In this document: positions 1-4,667 of the stretch, in pieces | How positions within the stretch are numbered: the stretch's first letter is position 1 | Layout of the letters: every line of letters starts with the position of its first letter | Assembly: GCA_003557445.1 (NCBI GenBank) | Contig: PWOK01000016.1 | Location: 1 to 6,257 of the forward strand | Origin: Halanaerobiaceae bacterium | Lineage (GTDB): Bacteria; Bacillota_F; Halanaerobiia; Halanaerobiales; CSSED10-376 | DNA: 6,257 nucleotides | Reading direction: 5' to 3' | Position numbers and translations under genes: made by a program | The notes under the pieces: model-generated | Told to the model about the DNA's origin: nothing | The model's input: the letters and a program-made list of their open reading frames with translations, nothing else | The model's database searches: none

Positions 1-29
1 ACCCAATTTCCGGTTTACTGGATCTTTAA
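1..29 (+). CDS. rimM: C-terminal end of probable RimM (16S rRNA processing protein), partial
   Basis: Only the last codons are present. The frame starting at base 3 reads PISGLLDL and stops at TAA (27-29). RimM proteins commonly end in a PGLLDL-like tail, and rimM normally sits directly upstream of trmD in Firmicutes and most other bacteria. RimM binds the 30S subunit and helps mature its head domain. The gap to the trmD start is 17 nt, which suggests one operon. The call rests on eight residues plus gene order, so it is moderate. The alternative is another short tail that happens to look similar. Confidence 0.6.
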
Positions 30-46
30 AACTGAGGTGTTTATTT

Positions 47-808
47 ATGTTTTTTGATATTTTGACTTTATTCCCTGATATGTTTGAAGGGCCTTTAAAT
101 AATAGTATACTGGCCCGGGCCCAGGAAAATAATTTAATTGAAATTAACATTATAAATATAAGAGATTATACTTATGATAAACATAAAGTTACAGATGATT
201 ATCCCTATGGTGGAGGGGCAGGTATGGTTTTGAAAATAGAACCTGTTTATCGAGCTTTAAGGGATATCAAAGAACAGAGAGATGGTAAATACCCAATTAT
301 TCTGCTTACACCTCAGGGCAAAAAATTGAATCAGGATTTAGTTAAAAAATATAGCAAATTTAAGGGTATGGTTTTGATATGCGGTCATTATGAAGGTGTT
401 GATGAGCGTATCAGGAAAAATTTAATTACTGATGAAGTTTCCATAGGTGATTATGTTTTAACCGGTGGAGAATTGCCGGCCATGATAATGGTTGATGCAA
501 TTTCCCGAATGATTCCTTCAGTACTGGGTACAGATGAATCAAAAGAAAAAGATTCATTTTATAATGGTCTACTGGATTATCCTCAGTATACCCGTCCCAG
601 AGAATATAAAAATATGAAAGTTCCTGAAATTCTTTTAAGTGGAAACCATGGTAAAATCGCTCACTGGAGAGAAAAACAATCTTTAAAAAGAACTTTGGTG
701 CGAAGACCTGATCTTCTCCAGAAAAAAGAATTAAAAGAAGAACAAAAAAATATATTAAAAAAAATTGAAAAAGAACTAGAAGGTGAAAATAAAAATGGGC
801 AGAATTGA
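47..808 (+). CDS. trmD: tRNA (guanine-N1-)-methyltransferase TrmD
   Basis: TrmD transfers a methyl group from S-adenosylmethionine to N1 of G37, next to the anticodon, in tRNAs with G36. This prevents +1 frameshifting. The 253 aa product has the family's usual length. Visible landmarks are GGGAGMVLK (residues 55-63) and the SPOUT trefoil-knot segments LTPQG (87-91), [10 protein letters not shown] (112-121) and [13 protein letters not shown] (133-145). Arg154 (in AISRMIP) and Asp169 (in KDSF) match the catalytic Arg and Asp known in proteobacterial TrmD, and are followed by the conserved [12 protein letters not shown] segment. The C-terminal 30 residues are Lys/Glu-rich and probably helical. 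The ATG at 47 has a GAGGTG Shine-Dalgarno site at 34-39 with 7 nt spacing. It lies 17 nt after the probable rimM stop, and its last 14 nt overlap the next gene. Confidence 0.97.
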   Translation: MFFDILTLFPDMFEGPLNNSILARAQENNLIEINIINIRDYTYDKHKVTDDYPYGGGAGMVLKIEPVYRALRDIKEQRDGKYPIILLTPQGKKLNQDLVKKYSKFKGMVLICGHYEGVDERIRKNLITDEVSIGDYVLTGGELPAMIMVDAISRMIPSVLGTDESKEKDSFYNGLLDYPQYTRPREYKNMKVPEILLSGNHGKIAHWREKQSLKRTLVRRPDLLQKKELKEEQKNILKKIEKELEGENKNGQN

Positions 809-1376
809 TGCTGATGTTTATCTGGCCTTGATTCATCATCCAATTTATAATAAACATGGTGAAAAAATAACTACAACGGTTACCAATCTTGATCTACATG
901 ACATTTCAAGAGCGGGTAAAACATATAATATTAATAAATATTTTGTAGTTAATCACCTTGAGTCACAACAGGGTCTTGTAAAAAGAATGAAAAAATACTG
1001 GACCGGTGGTTATGGAGCCAGTTATAATCGTAACCGGCATCAGGCCTTTAATATACTGGAACTTGCTGATAATCTGGATCAGGTTCTTGATAAGATAAAG
1101 GATGAAACAGGTAAAAATCCGGAATTAATAGCAACAGATGCCAGACCTTTTCCCAATACTATTTCCTATAAAAATATGAGAACGAAAATATATGAAGCTG
1201 AATATCCATTTTTAATTGTATTTGGAACGGGCTGGGGGTTAACAGAAGAAACTATGAATAGATGTGATTATATACTGGAACCTGTTTATGGTAGAGGTGA
1301 TTTTAATCATCTTTCTGTTAGAAGTGCTGCTTCAATAATCATTGATAGGTTATTGTCTGCAGCCTGGTGGCAATAG
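795..1376 (+). CDS. SPOUT-fold SAM-dependent RNA methyltransferase (Tm1570-like, target unknown)
   Basis: The protein resembles the RNA methyltransferase family typified by Thermotoga maritima Tm1570 (Pfam PF09936), which is commonly encoded between trmD and rplS. I place the start at ATG 795, giving 193 aa. It has AGGTG at 781-785 with 9 nt spacing. A GTG at 783 is in frame and would add four residues, but it would overlap that Shine-Dalgarno site. Family-like features are an N-terminal [13 protein letters not shown] segment (8-20), TDARPFP (114-120), the knot-region strand and loop [10 protein letters not shown] (141-150), and [17 protein letters not shown] (163-179), which resembles the last SPOUT cofactor-binding motif. 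The protein ends in AAWWQ. Overlap with the 3' end of trmD implies translational coupling. SAM binding is a family-level expectation. The RNA substrate is not known to me, and a role in tRNA or rRNA modification is inferred from context only. Confidence 0.85.
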   Translation: MGRIDADVYLALIHHPIYNKHGEKITTTVTNLDLHDISRAGKTYNINKYFVVNHLESQQGLVKRMKKYWTGGYGASYNRNRHQAFNILELADNLDQVLDKIKDETGKNPELIATDARPFPNTISYKNMRTKIYEAEYPFLIVFGTGWGLTEETMNRCDYILEPVYGRGDFNHLSVRSAASIIIDRLLSAAWWQ

Positions 1377-1378
1377 TT

Positions 1379-1407
1379 TTGTTTTTGGTCTTTTGTTATG
1401 ATATAAT
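1379..1407 (+). promoter_or_regulatory. Extended -10 sigma-A-type promoter for rplS
   Basis: TATAAT at 1402-1407 is a perfect -10 box, preceded by TG at 1399-1400 (TGATATAAT), which makes it an extended -10. With a 17-nt spacer the -35 position is TTGTTT (1379-1384), matching the consensus in its first three bases. Transcription would start near 1414 and give a leader of about 100 nt before rplS. No terminator is visible between the methyltransferase stop at 1376 and this promoter, so read-through from trmD may also reach rplS. Confidence 0.75.
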
Positions 1408-1472
1408 TTAAAGAGACAAATATTAATATTAATAAAAATGAATAAATAATATATATTTCAAATATCAAACTT

Positions 1473-1516
1473 AAAGGAGGTGAAAGGCCTGGTAGATTTA
1501 ATAACCAGGATATATA
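1473..1516 (+). promoter_or_regulatory. rplS leader: distant strong Shine-Dalgarno plus intervening hairpin
   Basis: A very strong Shine-Dalgarno site, AAAGGAGGTG (1473-1482), lies 34 nt before the only plausible L19 start, ATG 1517. That is too far for normal use. Between them CCTGGT (1488-1493) can pair with ACCAGG (1504-1509) around a 10-nt AT-rich loop. When this folds, the effective distance drops to about 12 nt. An in-frame TAA at 1502 rules out an N-terminal extension. The site coincides with where a putative L19 leader (autoregulatory ribosomal protein leader) has been described in low-GC Gram-positive bacteria. I could not compare it with that covariance model. Control of L19 synthesis by this fold is inference. 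Confidence 0.6.
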
Positions 1517-1879
1517 ATGAATATAATTGATAATATAGAAAAAGGACAATTAAGAGATGATTTACCTGAATTTTACCCTGGAGATACAGTCAGATTAAGG
1601 AATAAAGTTAAAGAAGGTGGTAAGGAAAGAATACAGGCTTTTGAAGGTGTTGTTCTTAAACGCCAGGGAAGTGGTGTCAAAGAAACATTTACAGTGCGGA
1701 AGATATCCCATGGTGTAGGTGTAGAAAGGACTTTTCCTGTACATTCTCCCAATATAGAAAAAATTGAAATTGTTCGCCGGGGAGATGTAAATAGAGCAAA
1801 ATTATATTATTTAAGAGAAAGAAAAGGAAAAGCCTCAAGAATAAAAGAAAAAAGAAAGCAAAGAAAAACAGAAGAGTAA
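1517..1879 (+). CDS. rplS: Large ribosomal subunit protein bL19
   Basis: L19 is a 50S protein near the interface with the 30S subunit. The 120 aa length is normal. Recognisable segments are the N-terminal helix [19 protein letters not shown], then PGDTVRL (residues 21-27), the [16 protein letters not shown] core (38-53), [19 protein letters not shown] (56-74), [10 protein letters not shown] and [20 protein letters not shown]. The basic tail is expected for rRNA binding. The start is fixed by the conserved N-terminus and the in-frame TAA at 1502. The gene has its own promoter and a strong terminator directly after it, so most transcripts are probably monocistronic. The neighbours rimM, trmD and rbgA match the common bacterial order. 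Confidence 0.98.
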   Translation: MNIIDNIEKGQLRDDLPEFYPGDTVRLRNKVKEGGKERIQAFEGVVLKRQGSGVKETFTVRKISHGVGVERTFPVHSPNIEKIEIVRRGDVNRAKLYYLRERKGKASRIKEKRKQRKTEE

Positions 1880-1894
1880 ATTATATTGTAATTT

Positions 1895-1920
1895 AAGGGA
1901 GGGGTTTCCCTCCCTTTTTT
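1895..1920 (+). terminator. Intrinsic terminator after rplS
   Basis: AAGGGAGGG (1895-1903) pairs perfectly with CCCTCCCTT (1908-1916) across a GTTT loop, and the 3' arm runs into a six-T tract (1915-1920). It lies 16 nt after the rplS stop. The GC-rich 7-bp core in very AT-rich surroundings makes this the clearest terminator in the window. Confidence 0.92.
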
Positions 1921-1939
1921 GTAAGCTGGAGGTAATAAA

Positions 1940-2761
1940 ATGATTCAATGGTATCCTGGACATATGACAAAAGCACGAAGGAAAATAAAAAAAAGTTTAA
2001 AGATGATTGATCTGGTACTTGAAGTAATTGATGCCAGAATACCCGGTAGTAGCAAAAATCCGGATTTACTTAAACTATTAAAAAATCAGGATCATATTAT
2101 TCTTTTAAACAAAATTGATCTTGCTGATCCAGGTATAACTTCAGAATGGATTGAGTATTATAATCAAAAGTATAAGGTTCTTAAGATTAATGCTCTTAGG
2201 GGAAAAGGTATTTCAGAATTGATGGCAATGATTGAAGATATATCACGACAAAAAGAAAAACAGAACAATTTCAAAATAATGGTTACAGGAATTACCAATA
2301 CCGGAAAATCAACTTTAATCAATAATCTGGCAGGTAAAAGTAAAACTAAAACTGGCAGAAAACCAGGGGTTACCCGGGGAAAACAGTGGATTAAAATAAA
2401 TGATAAAATTCAGCTACTTGATACACCAGGAGTTCTCTGGCCTAAATTTGATGAAGAAGTGGGATATAAACTTGCTTTAACAGGTGCTATTGATGATAAA
2501 ATTTTTAATAAGCAGCTTGTAGCCTATAAATTAATAAAATATCTGTTAAAAGTTAAACAGGAAGTTTTAGAAAAATATTATAATATCAATATTAATACAG
2601 AAGAGCCCTATGATATCTTAGCTATGATTGGTAAAAAAAGAGGTTGTTTGATGAGTGGAGGCAAAATTGACCGTAATCGGACTTCAATGTTATTATTAAA
2701 TGATTTTCGTAAAGGTAACCTGGGGGCAGTTTCACTGGAAAAGCCAGGAGGGAAAGCATGA
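1940..2761 (+). CDS. rbgA: Ribosome biogenesis GTPase RbgA (YlqF)
   Basis: RbgA/YlqF is a circularly permuted GTPase that acts late in 50S subunit assembly and is essential in Bacillus subtilis. At 273 aa its length is normal. Motif order shows the permutation: MIQWYPGHMTKARR at the N-terminus, G4 NKID (57-60), a G5-like NALRGKG (84-90), then G1 GITNTGKS (117-124), G2 around GVTRGKQ (143-149) and G3 DTPG (161-164). The rest forms the helical C-terminal domain expected to contact rRNA. The G1 loop usually reads GIPNVGKS in this family. Here Thr replaces both Pro and Val, but the Gly-Lys-Ser that contacts phosphate is intact. The ATG has TGGAGGT at 1927-1933 with 6 nt spacing. The gene starts 19 nt after the rplS terminator with no visible promoter, and its stop overlaps rnhB as ATGA, implying translational coupling. 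Confidence 0.96.
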   Translation: MIQWYPGHMTKARRKIKKSLKMIDLVLEVIDARIPGSSKNPDLLKLLKNQDHIILLNKIDLADPGITSEWIEYYNQKYKVLKINALRGKGISELMAMIEDISRQKEKQNNFKIMVTGITNTGKSTLINNLAGKSKTKTGRKPGVTRGKQWIKINDKIQLLDTPGVLWPKFDEEVGYKLALTGAIDDKIFNKQLVAYKLIKYLLKVKQEVLEKYYNININTEEPYDILAMIGKKRGCLMSGGKIDRNRTSMLLLNDFRKGNLGAVSLEKPGGKA

Positions 2762-3537
2762 ATTTAAATAAATATACTATAAATGAAATAAAAAAACAAC
2801 TTGAAGAAATCGATATAAATAATGAAATAATAAATAAATTGAGCCAGGATTCAAGAAAAGGAGTACAAAAACTTGCCCAAAAATATCTTAAACAAAAGGA
2901 AAAGAAAAAAAAGATTAAAAAAAAGTGGCAAAAGATGAACAAAAAACAATTACAGTTATTGAATCAGGGTTATTTACTGGTTGCGGGTATAGATGAAGCC
3001 GGAAGAGGTCCTCTGGCCGGTCCTGTTGTTGCCTCTGCGGTCATTCTGGATCCGGATATTAAATTGATGGGGCTTGATGATTCCAAAAAATTAACAGCTA
3101 AAAAAAGGGAATTATTATATAAAAAAATTAAGAAATATAGTATAAAAACCGGTATAGGTATTATTGATAATAAAATAATTGATCAAATCAATATAAGTCA
3201 GGCCTGTTTTATGGCCATGAAAGAGGCTGTGAAAAATCTTGATCTGATTCCGGAATACCTGCTCATTGATGGAAATCAGTATATTCCGGAACTTAATATT
3301 GAACAGGAAAAAGTAATTGATGGTGACTGTAAAATTAACTGTATAGCTGCTGCCTCAATTATAGCTAAGGTAACCAGAGATCGAATTATTGACAAATATC
3401 ATCAGGATTATCCTCACTATGGTTTTATTAGAAACAAAGGATATGGAACCAGTGAACATATACAGGCTTTAAAGAAATTTGGACCATCACCTATTCACCG
3501 TTATTCCTATTCTGTAGTAAAAGAAAATGCTAATTAA
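2758..3537 (+). CDS. rnhB: Ribonuclease HII
   Basis: RNase HII cuts RNA in RNA-DNA hybrids and starts removal of single ribonucleotides misincorporated in DNA. The product is 259 aa. Residues 1-70 match the N-terminal extension of Firmicute enzymes: a helix with DSRKGVQKLAQKYL (31-44), then a lysine-rich stretch ending in KKWQKM. The catalytic core starts at AGIDEAGRGPLAGPVVASAV (76-95) and contains the carboxylates Asp79 and Glu80, Asp171 (LLIDG) and Asp190 (DGDCKI), then AAASIIAKVTRDR (197-209), YGFIRNKGYGT and HRYS. All four metal-binding acids are present, so it should be active. The start overlaps the rbgA stop (ATGA), with AGGAGGG at 2746-2752 and 5 nt spacing. Codons 48-57 contain two A8 runs. 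A riboswitch starts within about 10 nt of its stop. Confidence 0.97.
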   Translation: MNLNKYTINEIKKQLEEIDINNEIINKLSQDSRKGVQKLAQKYLKQKEKKKKIKKKWQKMNKKQLQLLNQGYLLVAGIDEAGRGPLAGPVVASAVILDPDIKLMGLDDSKKLTAKKRELLYKKIKKYSIKTGIGIIDNKIIDQINISQACFMAMKEAVKNLDLIPEYLLIDGNQYIPELNIEQEKVIDGDCKINCIAAASIIAKVTRDRIIDKYHQDYPHYGFIRNKGYGTSEHIQALKKFGPSPIHRYSYSVVKENAN

Positions 3538-3546
3538 ATTTCTAAA

Positions 3547-3583
3547 ATAGCAGTTCGCAAAATCCTGCTATATCAAAACTAAG
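3547..3583 (+). promoter_or_regulatory. Candidate preQ1-I riboswitch aptamer
   Basis: ATAGCAG (3547-3553) pairs perfectly with CTGCTAT (3565-3571) as stem P1. It closes an 11-nt loop, TTCGCAAAATC, whose last C (3564) sits where the ligand-pairing C lies in known preQ1-I aptamers. An A-rich tail follows, ATCAAAACTAAG (3572-3583), like the CAAAACAAGG and AAAACUAA tails of this class. The next gene is a queuosine-precursor transporter, a typical preQ1-controlled target. The weak point is the pseudoknot P2: C3558 with G3583 and A3560 with U3580 can be proposed, but pairing is less complete than in textbook examples. Ligand binding is inference. A covariance search against Rfam PreQ1 would decide it. 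Confidence 0.72.
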
Positions 3584-3602
3584 AGCAGCCAATGGCTGTT
3601 TT
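3582..3602 (+). terminator. Short hairpin after the aptamer, candidate expression platform or attenuator
   Basis: AGCAGCC (3584-3590) pairs with GGCTGTT (3594-3600) across an AAT loop, with one G-U pair, and the stem can extend two pairs to 3582 and 3602. The U-tract is only TTTT (3599-3602) and is followed by A residues, so this is a weak terminator. AGCAG (3584-3588) repeats the 5' arm of P1 and can also pair with CTGCT (3565-3569), the 3' arm of P1. Formation of P1 would therefore free this hairpin, and loss of P1 would favour the competing pairing. The Shine-Dalgarno site at 3607-3612 lies outside the stem. Confidence 0.5.
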
Positions 3603-3606
3603 AAAA

Positions 3607-3627
3607 AAGGAGAATAAAATGTAAATG
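3607..3627 (+). other. queT ribosome binding site with AUG-UAA start-stop element
   Basis: AAGGAG (3607-3612) is followed after 6 nt by ATG TAA (3619-3624), a start codon immediately followed by a stop. The in-frame queT ATG then comes at 3625, 12 nt from the Shine-Dalgarno site. The best-spaced start is thus the aborted one. Initiation, termination and re-initiation at the adjacent AUG is possible, and so is direct use of the second AUG. Which occurs cannot be told from sequence. Confidence 0.55.
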
Positions 3628-4107
3628 ACAACAAAACAATTAACAAGAATTGCCTTGATTGCAGCTCTTTATGTAGTTATTACTGTATTACTTGCTCCTA
3701 TTTCCTATGGACATATACAGGTAAGAATTAGTGAAATATTGACTTTACTTCCCTTTTATATGGGATACCCGGCGGCTTTAGCACTCTGGATTGGGTGTAT
3801 GATAGCCAATGCCTATGGAGGTCTTGGTTTAATAGATATTATATTTGGTTCATTAATAACTTTAATAGCGGGAATATTTACAGCAAGGGCCAGATCAATC
3901 TATACTGGTGCAATTTATCCTGTGGTTTTTAATGCCCTTGGTATTGGGTATATTTTATATTATGCTCTGGACCTGGAGTTGTCCTATTTTATGCATGTAT
4001 TATATGTGGGTGGTGGACAGTTTATTTCTGTTGTTCTACTGGGAATACCATTAATAAAATTGCTGAATAAAAAAATAAACTTAAAAGATATTTATATAGA
4101 AGATTAA
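3625..4107 (+). CDS. queT: QueT-family queuosine-precursor transporter S component
   Basis: QueT proteins (Pfam PF06177, COG4708) are small membrane substrate-binding (S) components of ECF-type transporters. They are thought to import queuosine precursors such as preQ1 or preQ0, which end up at tRNA position 34. The 160 aa length fits. Family-like segments are ALIAALYVVITVLLAPISYG (residues 10-29), IQVRISEILTLLPF (31-44), IGCMIANAYGGLGLIDIIFGS (56-76) and PVVFNALG (99-106). Hydrophobic stretches at roughly 6-26, 38-64, 68-86, 94-114 and 123-145 suggest five or six membrane helices. No ECF ATPases or T component are encoded here, so it would use a shared energising module from elsewhere. The riboswitch-like leader and the gene identity support each other. 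The gene lies between rnhB and yraN, which are commonly adjacent or near neighbours in related genomes. Confidence 0.9.
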   Translation: MTTKQLTRIALIAALYVVITVLLAPISYGHIQVRISEILTLLPFYMGYPAALALWIGCMIANAYGGLGLIDIIFGSLITLIAGIFTARARSIYTGAIYPVVFNALGIGYILYYALDLELSYFMHVLYVGGGQFISVVLLGIPLIKLLNKKINLKDIYIED

Positions 4108-4134
4108 AAAACAAAAGGGGATTACTGTAAAATA

Positions 4135-4491
4135 ATGCATAAAAAACAGCTGGGAGAATGGGGAGAAAAAAAAGCCTTAAATTATTTAAAAAACAAAGGA
4201 TATAAAATTCTTTCCACCAATTATTCTACTAAAATAGGAGAAATTGATTTAATTGCAGCTAATGATCAATGTCTTATTTTTGTTGAAGTAAAGACCAGAA
4301 AAGATAAACAATTTGGTTTGCCTCAGGTTTCTGTTGATGAAAAAAAGCAAAAGAAAATTAAAAATGTTGCCTGTTGTTATTTACAGGAAAACAAAAATAA
4401 ATATACAGGTAATGATTTAAGATTTGATGTGATTGCTATAATCAAGCAAAAAAATGAAACAAAAATAGATCATATTATAAATGCTTTTTAA
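4135..4491 (+). CDS. yraN: YraN family (UPF0102) nuclease-fold protein
   Basis: YraN/UPF0102 proteins have a PD-(D/E)XK nuclease-like fold, and their physiological role is not established. The 118 aa length is typical. Visible are LGEWGEKKALNYLKNKGY (residues 6-23), NYSTKIGEIDLIA (29-41) and IFVEVKTR (48-55), then RFDVIAI (96-102). Glu36, Asp38, Glu51 and Lys53 form the E-x-D ... E-x-K set expected for a metal-dependent nuclease site. The start ATG 4135 matches the conserved N-terminus. Its Shine-Dalgarno site AAAAGGGG (4113-4120) is 14 nt away, longer than usual, which may mean modest translation. It lies 27 nt after queT with no terminator between them, so it probably shares that transcript and any preQ1 control. 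An A8 run (4166-4173) is in the coding sequence. The usual neighbours rnhB and comM support the call. Confidence 0.93.
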   Translation: MHKKQLGEWGEKKALNYLKNKGYKILSTNYSTKIGEIDLIAANDQCLIFVEVKTRKDKQFGLPQVSVDEKKQKKIKNVACCYLQENKNKYTGNDLRFDVIAIIKQKNETKIDHIINAF

Positions 4492-4541
4492 ATTTAATAA
4501 AAGAATAAAATCAAAAGAATAAAGATAAAAATATATGATTG

Positions 4542-4566
4542 GTGGTTAATAGCCACTTTTTTTTTT
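4542..4566 (+). terminator. Intrinsic terminator after yraN
   Basis: GTGGT (from 4542, in GGTGGT) pairs with GCCAC (4552-4556) across a short AT loop, with G-U pairs at the ends. A run of ten T residues follows (4557-4566). The stem is short but the T-tract is very strong. It lies about 50 nt after the yraN stop and closes the queT-yraN transcript. Confidence 0.75.
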
Positions 4567-4583
4567 GAAAAAACCAGTATAAT
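4554..4583 (+). promoter_or_regulatory. Candidate promoter for comM
   Basis: TATAAT at 4578-4583 is a perfect -10 box just after the yraN terminator, in a strongly AT-rich region with A/T tracts that could act as an UP-like element. The -35 position (about 4555-4560, ACTTTT) is poor, and there is no TG extension. A TTGAAA at 4565-4570 is too close to the -10 to serve. Transcription would begin near 4590, leaving a leader of about 78 nt before comM. Confidence 0.45.
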
Positions 4584-4667
4584 ATATTAAAATTAAATGC
4601 AGGAAAAAAGAAATAAATGGAGAAATAAAATAATAATGGTAATAAAAACAAAGAAAGGATGATTATT

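Noticed and set aside
113..124. GC-rich palindrome GGCCCGGGCC in trmD
   Set aside because: It encodes the conserved LARAQ segment in frame. There is no T-tract and no second copy, so it is explained by codon choice.
426..857. 143 aa minus-strand ORF opposite trmD
   Set aside because: It is a low-complexity hydrophobic translation antisense to a conserved gene, with no recognisable domain and no supporting gene layout. The shorter minus-strand ORFs at 661-843, 1307-1549, 2622-2942, 5171-5455, 5391-5606, 5698-5883 and 5789-6052 are shadows for the same reason.
1414..1470. AT-only partial palindromes in the rplS leader, such as AATATTAATATT
   Set aside because: The sequence is low complexity and made only of A and T. 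Such pairings are expected by chance and would be weak.
3485..3548. Possible promoter just upstream of the riboswitch (TATTCT or TAAAAT as -10)
   Set aside because: Neither candidate has an acceptable -35 at 16-18 nt, and both fall in or next to the conserved rnhB end. A weak internal promoter cannot be excluded.
4597..4662. 21-codon ORF (starting MQEKRNKW) in the comM leader, ending at the comM Shine-Dalgarno site
   Set aside because: It has no Shine-Dalgarno site, starts only about 7 nt from the predicted transcription start, and has AT-driven Lys/Asn/Ile content. A leader peptide is possible, but nothing in the sequence supports it beyond the open frame.
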